A stretch of 64,000 bases of DNA, from the NCBI GenBank assembly GCA_961205875.1, contig OY540813.1:14789001-14853000 (forward strand). Direction: 5' to 3'. Source of the DNA: Sialis fuliginosa (taxonomy: Eukaryota > Arthropoda > Insecta > Megaloptera > Sialidae). Shown here piece after piece: positions 1 to 12,800 of the stretch; positions within the stretch are counted from its first letter, which is position 1; each line of letters starts with the position of its first letter. Both the position numbers and the translations under genes were made by a program. The notes under the pieces are model-generated. The model worked only from the letters and a program-made list of their open reading frames with translations, did no database searches and had not been told where the DNA came from.

Positions 1-150
1 GTCGATATATGAACATATACACTATAAATCCAATAATTATAAATTCATATTTCTGTTTAAGTTATTTATTATCTTTGCAGACCAGCTATAAAATACATAT
101 TATTTGATTTAATCATCTACATATATATTAACGAAAAAAATTATTATTAT

Positions 151-217
151 ACATAGGTGCTTAACATGCATTTACATAAAAAGCTCTACCTGTAGATCAA
201 GTTGGACTAACAATAAT
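151..217 (+). repeat. 67-base direct repeat, copy 1
   Basis: The segment starting acataggtgcttaacatgc recurs at 1643-1709 in the same orientation with essentially identical sequence, while the DNA outside both copies differs. The pair brackets about 1.4 kb. It could be the ends of a degraded mobile element or a small segmental duplication. Confidence 0.75.
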
Positions 218-1642
218 ATTAATAATAATATTATAAAAGGAGGTAGATGTGCACACAAAAAATCATGTATGTATGTTGCCGTTAAGGCAGGTAAAATAAA
301 GTTAACATACACACATGATTTCCCCTCTCGTTGTTTGTTTATTTCCCCTCGCATCGTTCAACTGCATAGCAATACTCCAAGCACCACCAATCGACAAAAT
401 AAAATAATTTTGAGTTTCTGTCAAACATAGAAAATGCATATGGAGATTTCAATTCGCATTCAATTAGGTACTGTGCCATAGTTGTGCACAAAAAAATCAT
501 GTTTGTATGTTGCCGTTAAAGCAGAAAAAATATTGGTCGAATTTCGACCATAGACGATACTAGTATACTTAAATCGACAAGTTAAAATATTTAATACAAT
601 ATGTCATTTAGGTAGATATATATTTTGGCTATTACCTGTTTAGAGAAATTATCACATAATTTTATTTAATTAATTAATGGTATGCTACCCAGCAATAAAA
701 TTCATATAATAATATAAAGACAGAAATATAAATTACATGCCGCAACATATATTTTATGATATCTTCTTAACATTTTCACTTTTCCCTATTTTTTTTCTTG
801 AGCTTAAGGGAAGAACTGTCTAACTTAAATTTCCCCAGTGACAAAAATAATGTCGATTTCTGAATGTGGCTGCAGGCAGTGAGAAATCCAGAATCTTGTT
901 TAGACGAATAAACCGCAAGTTCATAACAGTGTTCAATCATTTATTTTTATAAGATTTTTGTCTTTCAATGTATTTCCTGTACATAATATAAATCATTTGT
1001 AATATTTCCGGCATTATTTCATAATAATAATAATTGGTTTGAAAATGATTTGAAAACAATTTTTTTCATCATTTTTTTGCTCTTCAAATTTTGCATTCAA
1101 ATTTGTGTGTAACTAAAAAAATGTTCTTCATAATTGTTTGAAAAACAAAAATTAGATTTTTATAAACATTTTTTTACCTAATTTATGAAATACGAACCCC
1201 CTGTCGTCAGCTCAGGGTCTTCTTTCACCTCGGGGTCTTAGACAGTTACCTAAAGTGCCAACTGTAATGCGCCACTGTCTATTATACTTATACGTACCCC
1301 ACAATGTAAAAAAAACTTGTTCTCAAAAAACTCATCCTCTTAAGTAAAATAATAAACAAAAAAAGTATATACCTCTTGTTTCCTGTGTAATATTATTTTT
1401 TGTCTTGAATAAAAACAATAGATAGTCATTTTTAGCACAAAACAAAAAAAGGCTTGCGGTGTTGTTTGTCTCTGAGGCTTGGTTTTACGTCATGCATACA
1501 TTTGAAACTCATTCCAAGTCCTGCGGTTTCGGTGTGGTATTATATTATCATATACATTTTTCTTTAATGCTGTTTATATATGTGTATAATAAAACCGCGC
1601 AAGACAATTGTATTAAAGTAATATGTAAAATTCTGTAAAATT

Positions 1643-1709
1643 ACATAGGTGCTTAACATGCATTTACATAAAAAGCTCTACCTGTAGATCAAGTTGGACT
1701 AACAATAAA
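1643..1709 (+). repeat. 67-base direct repeat, copy 2
   Basis: Second copy of the repeat at 151-217, same orientation, almost no divergence, which implies a recent origin or gene conversion. Nothing coding lies within it. Confidence 0.75.
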
Positions 1710-2079
1710 ATTTAAATGTAGTGTTTGGGCAGTAACGTATCAGTGGCACGTAATACAGGCAAATTAGGCAAGTGTCTAAGGTCCCGACCTAACGGAAGAT
1801 GCAGCTCAAATGGGAGCCCCTTATAACAGAGATATTGCTTCATTTTTTAGTAAACAAAATATTGGACCAATCTAACCGAAATCACTTGGAGACCCTTGTA
1901 GGCACAATTTTTGAGTTAGAAAAAAAATTGGGTGAATTTCTACTAATTGAGATGTACATTTTGATGATATATATATTTTTTTTTTTTTTAAAGCCCCCTG
2001 CAGACACCATTTCTGATTTAGAAAAAAATAATAAAAGGGTAAAATTTCATGGGATTGGTCATACATTTTGACGTGCCAA

Positions 2080-2220
2080 ATGCCTTGATATAAAAAATTT
2101 TTTTGTCTAGCTTTAACTCCTTAGCACCCCCCCAAATATTTTGTTTTGACTGAAAAGGAGACACGGACATACAGACGGACGACAAAGTGAAATTAATAGG
2201 GTTTCTTCGGAACCCTAAAA
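2080..2220 (+). mobile_element. LINE/SINE-like 3' tail fragment
   Basis: The segment ends with a run of acggacatacagacggacg followed by gacaaagtg and a terminal ggaaccctaaaaa. Insect non-LTR retrotransposons and their derived SINEs commonly end in this type of tail (acggacagacagac / caaagtg / ggttcc / ggaacccta). No reverse transcriptase frame is attached, so this is a 5'-truncated or SINE copy. Class assignment is from memory of the tail pattern. Confidence 0.5.
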
Positions 2221-5200
2221 ATGAACAGTTGCATGTATAAATTACATTCAATAATAATAATTATGCTGGCTTATCTATGATATAATACAAAATCATATTT
2301 AACACAAAATCAAGTTAAAAACAAAACCGAGTAAAGTCACAATTAACACAAATAAAAATACCGCTTATTGAAATAAACTCGATTGCATTGTTCATTTAAA
2401 ATTGAGCTCTTTGTACAATAATAATAATTTAAAAAGTGCATTGCAAATGTACCATTTCCTTAACATAATATGTGTTTTAATAAAGTTTTTCCATTGTCTT
2501 GTAAGAACTATCAAAAGTAATAAAAATCGATTATACTACAAACGTTATATTATTCGCGATCTGTAGTTCATATCAAGTTTTACTGCTACCAATAAAAAGT
2601 ACATTAAGTCTGAGATTCTACGACAATAATAATGTGATGATTGATGGTATAATCTGTAAATTATTTTATCTTAAATCGGCCGCACAACGTGATTTTCTGT
2701 ATTTACAAGAGAAGGCTAGTAGGACACTATTGAAATTGGAGATAACATATTATACACTGGCTTTTTGTCTTGATAATTTTAAATTACAAATATAATCAAA
2801 AGTTTATTTATTATTACCATCGTTTTTATTATTTTTATATTAACGTGTTTATAAAATTTTTTGCAAACTCATATTCCAAGTATTTTGGAATAGAAGAAAT
2901 TCAAACTGGATATACATTTTTTTCTTCAAATAATAGTTCTTTAAGGTGTCATCAAAAGTCATGTGCCGATTTTCGCCTTTCTTTCATTTTGATGATAAAA
3001 ATAGTTACATCAACCTCTCTAGATCGGGGGCGGGACAAAAATCAGCAAAAATATTTTCTGTCGGAATCAAAATTAACCCTTACCTCAAAAAAAAATTGAG
3101 AATTAATTTTAATTAGTAATGAATTAAATTAAAAGAAATTGAAGTTGAAAGAAATACGATAAATGACGAAAAACTAACTTTTTGAGATTCATTTCGTTAG
3201 TGGGGGGAAACTTCATAGAAACTTTTATTGTAAGAAAAAAAGTATCCATTCAGAATTATTTCTGAATTTCATCAATTCTATCGATATTATTATTATTTAA
3301 TTTTTCTATTGGTTTATTTATTTGATTCAATTGTTGTTTTTATCTACATAATAATATCATGTAATAGTGGAGGCTTTGTTAGGACTACCAACGACAAATA
3401 CTAAAGACAACAGAGAAAGGAGAGTTATAGAATTTTTTATCTTTATTTTCATATCTAAGCATGTGGGGTTTCAAAATGTAGATCTCAATTAGTAGAATAT
3501 GACCCTATTTTTATATTATTTTCTAACTCAAAAATGTACCTTATGGCATACACCCGTGTATGCCTTGACCGAATTTTACTATTTGTAAATGTACTTATAA
3601 AGTACCTACTTGAAGTGCTTTTTCGAGTACTTTACTTAAAATTTTGACAGCTCTGTATTTAACAATATATAAATTCAATATTAAATACAATAAAGACCGC
3701 TTAATAAAAATAAACGAAATTTAAATATAAAATCATAAATATTGAATAATAATAGATATTTACAAGCAGCTAGAGACTTGTATCAGTCGGTCCATATCTT
3801 TATAGCGTTTATTTTATCACACACTCGCACAGCACAATCAACCCCAGTCTTAAATATTAAAGAAAGAAATGCTGTGTGTTAACGTTTTACACCCTCACAT
3901 CTATAGCCTCTCTTCAATACTTAATATTATCTTTTATCTTCGTACATAAGCATTCTAGGTTCACGTAAAAGAGTTCAAATTGATTTTTCACTGAGGTCTG
4001 GAGGATTTGAATTTCAAATGGTTTTTTCGATATCGTTTTTACTTTACATTCACTTTAACTTTTACGTTTTCGGGCGTACAGTATTAAAGACTGAACTTTG
4101 ATAAAATAGTTTCCAATTTTGTTTAATCCAACTTAAAAGTTTACTGTCTATAATATAAAGGATAAAAAATTAATTCAGTAAAAACAACACAGGAAAATCA
4201 GATTATTCAAGAGCTTTAGCCAATAATTCCCCTAAGATGCTTTATATTAAGGGTAAATCCAGACTGTTGTGCCGGTCTCGAGCCGCTCTCGGTCAGGTCT
4301 CGCTCCAATACAGCACATTGTATTTAAGATTTTTTAGAAATTTTAATAACAAAATGTAACAATTTTAATTCATTGAATTATATACATTTTTTTTGGTAAT
4401 CCATAATTTGCCTCCATCAAAAATTCAGGTGATAATTGCATTATATTTCGGTACGAAATAGTAGAAATAATTTGTTTGGCAACTATTTTATATACCCATG
4501 TTTTCATAATATTATATATTGTATTAAAAGGAAATCATTTATATATTATGAATTTTTATCTCACGTACAAAGTAATTAATTGTATATTCCAAATTATTTG
4601 AACAGAAAATGAAAAAAATTCTAAATTTAAGCCTTATGGGTACTCCACTGTATTATATTGATTAAAACTTGTACCGTTGCTATTTTTAGTTACAATTTGA
4701 TGTTTAACACATGTGTACCTTTGTCATTTGTATATAAACTAACTGCATTGTATAGGGGTTTACTCGTTTATTTAAATTTATATATCCCACCAAAAATTAA
4801 CCTCTGGGTGACAATTTCCAATTTTACAAAACAAAATAATGTTTCACTTTCATTTTTTATGCATATTGTAATATGATGTAATGTGCACAGATATTTAAAT
4901 ATAGTTTGTGGGTAATATTATTATTTAAAAAATATCCTAACTATTTTTTAGATGTTTTCAAGTTATCTGCAGCAAATTGTACAAAATAAACATATTGATA
5001 AATTATATGTGTATACAAAATTCGTAATTCTATATTTTCCTTTTCAAAATTGTAATCTTAAACACAGATCGAGGTATTTGTAAAAGCTTTGAATGACAGT
5101 TGTCAATGTATGTAATACTAAATGTAACCAGTAAAAAAGCCGCTTCTAAGCGGAAACTAAGTTTCTTCTTTTATTGCCATCCACGGACATATATGTTGAA

Positions 5201-5994
5201 ATCTAGAAACGCAACTGTTTACACTTGTCATTTCAATGTATAAAGCTTTCATGGATAGGAATACTTGGAATGTATTTTTGTAACCTTTTTACAAATAAAT
5301 GTTATTTAACAAAAATCATCGATTTATATTTATTTTTTGTATCATTAGTTTATATGGTCCACCTAAACTATATGGCTGTAGCTTTAGTACGTGGGACATC
5401 CAGGGGCGCTGACACAATGAAAATTTCAAAGGGGTGAAGTTTTTTTTGTAAAATCAAAATTTTAAAAGTTTAAAAGTCTCGACTTTAAATACCATAATAT
5501 ACCCCACGCTATAATGAACATCGACAATGTACCTTCATGCAGGCTCTGAGAGAGCTTCAATGAGGCCCGAGTCAAACAACATTTCGGAGGGGGCATACCC
5601 CTCCGTTTCGCGAGCTTAAGAAAATTTTTAACAAATTCCGTACTATCCTTAAATTTTGTTTGAACTATAAACAATTTTCGGGAACCCTGAAGCCCAGAGG
5701 TACGGGCCAGTTGGCCCTCCTAACCCTCCCTCTATCTGGTCCTGCCTACCTGTAAAATTCATTCAAATTTTATTTTCAAAATAAAAATTATAAAAGTTTT
5801 AAATCTCGTCTGACTAATCAAGGTCTTTTTACTTATCGAAAAAAAAATAAAAAATGTATTTAAAAAAAATAATGTTGAAAATATGTATTTTGTATTTTTA
5901 GTAAAGCATTTAGTTTATTTTTCATAAGGACGCTCAATTTTGGTAGCTCAGGGTGCTCAAATGTACTTAAACGGCCCTGCCCTAGTAGCTACTA

Positions 5995-6530
5995 CAGTTG
6001 GACTCCTATAAGATCGAACCATTTAAGTTCGAGTTCCCCTACATCGGAGGAGAAGTTGTTTCCCTCCCTCCTTACCGTCTTTGATTGCGTTGGCTCTACA
6101 TATCCAGTATGCTATGCAATACTGAGCATGCGCAAACGGTGATAAAATAATTGTTAAAATTGTTTCACAATTATATAAATGGAAATATACGTACAACGTT
6201 ATTAAACAGACAAAAAAAAACAATATGTAATCAAATACTTGTATTAGTATTTAAATAAAACTCAAATATAGTCTCTACATATCTTCTTTTGAAGACGCCA
6301 TACATTACAAATGACGAACTGTCATATAACTTTTCAATTTTACCACCAGAGGACCAGACGTGGGTTATGTTAGATTATTCTGAATAAAGTGTGCGAGTGA
6401 AAGAGAAAGAGAAAGCAATTCCCGTCTCATTTCATTAGATTGATATTGTGATGGAAGGGGTACCCTGTATCTTGTAATTCCTAGAATTTACGGTCCCGTA
6501 GCTTAGAACTTATGTATAGGAGTCCTACTG
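5995..6530. mobile_element. TIR element (MITE) with TA target duplication, upstream of otopetrin exon
   Basis: The left end cagttggactcctata and the right end tataggagtcctactg are inverted copies with small differences, and TA flanks both sides (5993-5994, 6531-6532). The body (536 bases) encodes nothing recognisable. TA duplications point to the Tc1/mariner/pogo group. It ends under 100 bases before the acceptor of the first otopetrin coding exon, so it may supply promoter or splice sequence. Confidence 0.7.
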
Positions 6531-6626
6531 TATAGAATTAACATATCTCTGGTTATGCCACCCCCTTAAATAAATACTAACATATACTATATGTTTGTTT
6601 GTTACAGAACATCATTGTTCATCATC

Positions 6627-6860
6627 ATGAGCTTCATCTACGCGAAACTGCTAGTCGTGATTTGCATCGCGTACGTCCTCTCTGACGTCATCACGCACAA
6701 TGTCCCTCTGTGGTATTACGAGGGCTTCTTCACGTACCTGTATGGCGCGAGTATCCTGTTCCTGCTGTACGTGTTCTGCTTCCTGCTACAGGAGAGCACG
6801 TGCTGTAGTGGCGGTGCCGAAAAGCCGCCCAAGCAACGGAAACCGCCCAAAGAGAAAAAG
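6627..6860 (+). CDS. Otop: N-terminal membrane exon of the long otopetrin isoform
   Basis: This exon encodes 78 residues starting MSFIYAKLLVVICIAYV. There are two hydrophobic spans (about residues 5-22 and 32-55), then a Cys-rich turn (STCCSGG) and a basic Pro/Lys tail. It is clearly richer in G+C than the flanking intron and is bordered by an acceptor at 6607 and the donor gtaaat at 6861, phase 0. It could equally be the first exon of a small separate membrane-protein gene; only transcripts can decide. Confidence 0.65.
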
Positions 6861-9800
6861 GTAAATATAGTATGTGTATTATTGTATATATGACCAAATA
6901 TGAGAATTTAATTTAAATTAACAATTTATCCAAAAAATTTTATTCAAAAATAAAAAATTTTGTAATTCTATAATCAGTAATGTATAATGTTATAACGTGT
7001 ATCACCGACCAAAAAATAAAGCGGAACAAGCTATTTTTTGGATTAACTTAAAATAAACTGTATGTAATATAGTATTTTTCTATCAACACTTTATGTATAA
7101 AGTTTCTATATAAGCTTATACGTATTCTCTTGAATTTTAAGTTAAATCTATTATAATAAATTATATAATTAAACTGCCTCTCACCCTTAACCGAGATAAC
7201 TGTTACGAACTATATAATTAAGAGTTTAAAATAACGGTATAATATAGAGACAATATAATGTTTGTGCGGTTAGCAACAAAATTTCATACTCCCAATACGA
7301 TTTCTGAACTTTTAGAAGTTTTAGTTCGATTCCGACTCCAACTCCACCAAAATTAACTAACTTCATTATCTCTGCCTTTGACTCCAGATTTCTAATGACA
7401 AGTCGTTTACGCCGCGCCGCCACAATATATATTTGTCGAGTTTTAATATATCACATTCTCAATTCTCTATTAATGTAATATTTGTAATTCTTTTACATAT
7501 GTAAGTTTCAGCCAGGAAATTCCCCTATCTTGACCAAAATATAATAGCCGATAGCTAATCGTAAATCTATATTTTTATGGTATTGCCATAGATAAACTAG
7601 CGGACACGTCCGCGGGCTTTGCACGGGAGTTAATATTTCACCCCCTATCACGTATGGAAGGTTGTAATCGTTGTTTTAGCTAACCTGTTGCTAAAAAATA
7701 ATTTGTTTAAAAATCATGCCATAAATACACATTTTCGTAAATATCTCAACTCCGGGTCCAAAAAAAGATAAAACCTAAATTAGATTAATATTATTTGTAC
7801 AAAAAAATTTTCAACTACATTTTTAAAGATTAGTTTAAATTAATAAATATCGTTATATAATACAATTTTTTAAACTTCGGGTCGCATAAAATATTAAAAG
7901 TCAGTAAAGTAGGTATACTATTTTTCTATTGTATAAACTTAATTAATTACTGTGTTGATATAAAGGAACAAAAAATTTTAAATTCTAACAAAAATATTAA
8001 TCGATGTAAAACCGGTTTGCATAATAGGTACAATTAAAACTTTAATTTCAAAATAATATCATATATCGTATGTATGTATATATTCTAAAGTCTTAGAATC
8101 TAAGTACACTGTCTTATATAATGATATTAGTTAAGACATTGTATTTAATTAGGATGGGAAGAGAAATGTGCAGAGGGTAGAGGTTGATGCCAATTAGTAG
8201 ACGAGAGGATAGAGTCAAGTCTCAAGCGTCTAGAACGCTGTGACAGCATAGTGAAGATCTATCACTGTAGATATTTAATACGAAATCAAACACTGGCTAA
8301 CTTGAACTACTTACTTATTATTGACTTGACAACAATCAATCTTATCTTATAATTTATTCAGGTTATAAGTATGTGTTGGTATACGTGCTCAGTATACTTT
8401 AAGTAAGATAATTTTACTAGGCTTATGAATATTAATATACTTATTTAATATTTTTGTGTTTGATATTTTTATGCAAGGAACTACTCCAGCGGTTCTTAAC
8501 CGATGTTCCGCGAAAATGTTACAAGTGCTCCGCGAAATAATAAAAACAATTCACAAACAGCGCTATCGAGCCCGATTTTCATCCCTACCACTTACAATTC
8601 ATTTGAGGAGCTGTGTTTAATCTTATTTCAGTCGTTTCACAGAACAATAAATGATTAGATCATTATTAGGAGAAAATATTGTACATTACTTTCCTTCTCT
8701 AAGCGCAGAAAAAAAGCCGATAAGCTCAAGTATAACATTTTTGATTTAAAATTTGTACAAGAGTTGCTTTTTACGAATTATATTAATTAGGCTTTTATGA
8801 ATATATATTTTTAATATTTGATTGGAAATTAATACGTTGACTGAAGTTTTTAATAAAAAAATATGTTTTGATATTTTTATTGTTTGTTTAAAGATCTTAA
8901 TGATTCAATAAGATAGTGCTCCGCAATTTTTTTTACAATCAAAAGTGTTCCGTGACTTCGAAAAGGTTAAGAACCACTGAACTAATCAAACTGACAGGGG
9001 GTGATCAAATTATATGAATCGTTGACAATATTTTCACAACTACAAATATATGTATAGCTAATATTAGACGACTTTTTATGCATGGCCATAATTGTATGAC
9101 TCAAGGCTGAAGATCGCTAAATTCCTGAAGGATAAAAAATTAATCATGGCCTGGGTTTTCTCCAGATCTCAACTCTATACGAAATAGAGGTAATGAAGCG
9201 TGGAATTTCTAGGGAAATAATGACCAACAAACAGCAATTATTCGAGAGATTAATTGCGGCATGGTATATACAGCGATGCGATGATAAAAGCTTAAAAAAA
9301 CGTGTATATTTTTTAAATATAAACGTATTTTTTATAAAAAATATTATGTGATTCATAATTCTGTTTTATAATTAATCAAAACTCCTAAAATAAATGTTAA
9401 TTACTTGTTTTGATTATAGGTGAAACCACCTAAAGAAGATAAGAAAAAGAAAGAAAAGGAGGAAAAAGAAAGAAAAGCCAAAGAAAAGAAAGAAAAGGAA
9501 AAAGAGAAGAAAGAAAAAGAAAAACAAGAGAAAAGTAAAGATGGAAAAGATAAAGACAAGAATAAAGACAAAGACAAGGATAAGGAAAAAGAGAAAGAAA
9601 AAGAAAAGGAAAAAGAACTGGAAAAGGAAAAGGAAGAAAAAGAAAAAGAGAAGGAGAGAGAACGAGAGCAGGAAAGAGAAAGAGAACGAGAACGTGAAAA
9701 AGAGAAAGAAAAGGAAAAAGAAGGCAAGGGAAAGAAGCAACATCAATTCCAAGTGAGTTTTTATTTATTTTTATTCAGCAAACAAAATATTAAGTGACCC

Positions 9801-12800
9801 TTTTTAAAAATTAATAATACATAATATTTATTTTATACAGTGTACTATTAATATATATAGGTACCTATCTCAAATTATTATTGAAATATATAAATAAAAC
9901 TAAAAGTATAGTGTTTTGAGATGTTATTACAAATTACAATCACTGTAAAAAATAATATTTTGCATCTCTCTTAATATTTTATCTTGATAAGTAATTTAAC
10001 AAAACAGAAATAATGCAATTCTGAATAAACAATTAAATCATTAAAACCACAAATATAAAATTATATTAAATTCACTACTTCAGATTTTAAATTTAATTAC
10101 AGAAATTCTATATGTATACAAATTATGTATATATAGGTACTATATTGTTTATTCACGAATCATTTAGTTTAACATTAATATTTATTTTATTAACTTTAAT
10201 CGCAAAAAGGAAAGAGATTTGGTGAAGGTAATCCGCAATACATATAACAATAAGTAAATAATATTTTTCTAATTTTAGATTTGTAATTATATGATGCTAA
10301 TTTCAAACCATTTCAAATATACTAAATATTATACAATCTAATTCTGCCTCCAGGCTAACATAATATTTACAAAAGTTCTTTAGTTTATTTGGTCTTAAGC
10401 GGTTTATAAACATCGTACAAATATTATCCCGGTCGAATACATTTGAACCTTATTATAGATGAAATTATACATTAACTCTACTAATAGTATAAATACATCA
10501 GTGGCGCTGAAGCAGGGGGCAGGGGGGTGGGCAGTTGTCCCCCCAAATGTATCAGTGGGGGGAGGGGGCAAAAACTACTTCCCCCCCTTTGGATTCTGTT
10601 TTTTAGGGCGGGGTTGAAGTGACGTGCAATTACAAAAATCTGTTTTCTGTAATTATTTACTCTTAATTTTATTTTTATTTTTGTCAGAGCTCACAAACAA
10701 ATTATAAAATGTAACTAAATAAAAAGTGAGTACAGTGAAACCTCGTTAGAACGTTTTGCTTTAGTGCATTTTTTCTTTTTTTAGGTCCCGCCATTCTTCC
10801 ATAAGATCCCATGTTAAAATAATTCGTTAATACGTTTTTCTCGTCAGTACGTGTTTTTCCTCAGTCCCTTTAAAAACATACTAATGAGGTTCCACTGTAT
10901 TTCTATTTATTTTTATTTTTTAACAAATAATACAATATTAATCTAAAGAAAATTTAAGTCAATTTTGAATTTTAAGAACGACAAGTAAAATTATGTCAGC
11001 TTAACTTTTGAGGTTCGTACTGCCCTCCCCTCAGAAAAAAAATGTTTCCGGCGCCACTGAAATATATACAAAATACAAAAATACATCTTGTATTTAACTT
11101 TAACCACTTGATTAATGCCATGCCATTAAAATTCAAAACAATACCGATTTTTTGTTTGAATATTATTTTTATTATAAAAAATAAAATAAATAATTTTATT
11201 TAAATCTCCCGTGAAGTTGGCGTATATGTATGTCTGATTGGTCTGGATGCAGAATATACATAACCATATCACATTTATTATCTCAAATAACGTGTTTCTC
11301 TAAAGTAAAACTGTGTTTAGATATTTTTCATATTATATTTTTGTTAAAACATAATTTTCGTAGTAACTACTATTATTTCCACATTTATAGAATTGCATGT
11401 TAAATGTTAGCCAATTATAGCACGTATTTTAGTCATAAATATGTAAATCAAACTTTACTCATTATAGATTTACAGTGCACAGCATTTATTATTTATTTAT
11501 TGATCTTTTTATTTTTCTACACACACCCGCGACCTATTTTTGTATCATTGTTTTTATTATTACTTTAATAGAATTGTTCATGATGTATACAAAAATTATT
11601 GTTTCATTGTTAATCGTTATTTTTTTAATTCATAATTTTTTGGTGGATTGGTATCGGTGTTTTATTGCTATAATTTATATTTCATGAACATGATTGTGAA
11701 ACATATACATGCATGTGTAGTACATATTTTACAATATTTAGATTTTCAAAAAAATGTATCTATGATTTACCTATAATGTAGAATTTTCATTCAATAGAAA
11801 AAAATGCGTTTATATCCGATAGAAAAACATAGTTTTTTCATTCTTTTTCTGATTGGAAAAATATATGATAATTGTTTTTACATATTATACAAAATAATTC
11901 AGGACTAGCGTACCATTTTTTTTATATTTTAAATCAGCCTGTATATCTTAAGTTTCAATTATTTTCGAATATACTTTTTTATTTCATGGCGTATTTAATC
12001 CTGTTTTAATGAAGTATATGAAATAAATCAAAATTATTTTTATATTACTCGACGTCTGTCACAATTTGAAGTAAGCAACAATAATGTTTCGTCTGTGTAG
12101 GGGGGGGTTCCGTTACTGGCTTCGAAGATGGCTTTTATATCCAAAATTATTGATTTAAGAAAACCATAACATAGAGTACGTTTACACAGCGCTGTTGTTC
12201 CGGTTTTACACTAACTGATGTAGTTAAACCGTTTTAAGCGATGCTGTTTACAAATACGAGAATAAGTGATAGCGTACCAACAAAAAATCCCAAAAATACT
12301 TTTGTTTTCATTCTATTCGTCTCAGGTGTTTTAACCATGTTTTAACTGACGACGCTTTTTCAAATGTTAATGCGAAGTTCATTACGATGAAATCCCTACA
12401 CTGTGTAGATACTTATATTTTTGGGGATTGGCTAAATAGATATCTATGTCCATGCAGTTTACAGGCGTTTTTATTCCTGCTCTATTCTGGTTTAGTTATG
12501 CTTTGCCTGTAGGTCAAGAGGAATAGCATAATTAAACTTGATTAGTTATGTTAGGTGTAAAGCGCCATCTACACGAACTTTTACACCCGGTTTTATTACA
12601 TCGGTTACAATAAAACCGGAATAACAGCGTTGTGTAAACGTACTCATAGTATTGAAAATTGTATACCTACTATAACCCATTTTGTTGATATTTATGGATG
12701 TTTTATCGAGTTTGTTATATTTCAACAATGAGTTTTACCGATAAAGGTACTTACATACTTTCTGTAATATACCTATCATAATCATATTCAATGTTTGTAA

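Larger units (their letters stand above)
1..6590. other. Gene-free 5' region with dispersed repeat debris
   Basis: I recognise no coding gene here. Open frames are short, A+T-biased and resemble no family I know. The stretch contains a 67-base direct repeat (151-217 and 1643-1709), a second short direct repeat (about 242-290 and 484-525), a LINE/SINE-like tail near 2.1-2.2 kb, a more G+C-rich block at 5.39-5.75 kb that looks like transposon remnant, and a terminal-inverted-repeat element at 5995-6530. A 5' untranslated exon of the downstream otopetrin gene could lie in it, because the first coding exon begins with a splice acceptor, but I cannot place one. Confidence 0.5.

Noticed and set aside
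1799-2071. Plus-strand 90-codon frame
   Set aside because: It runs through poly-T and repeat sequence directly before a retrotransposon-like tail; no recognisable domain.
5395-5985. Candidate hAT element with CAGGGGC...GGCCCTG ends
   Set aside because: The termini look suitable, but the flanking 8 bases do not match and the inverted ends are only about 7 bases long.
6591-6629. Upstream in-frame ATG at 6591 as otopetrin start
   Set aside because: A splice acceptor (tgtttgttacag) lies between it and the ATG at 6627, so the upstream ATG is most likely intronic.
9401-9752. Minus-strand open frames rich in Ser/Phe/Leu
   Set aside because: They are antisense shadows of the purine-rich Lys/Glu exon; their composition is dictated by the opposite strand.
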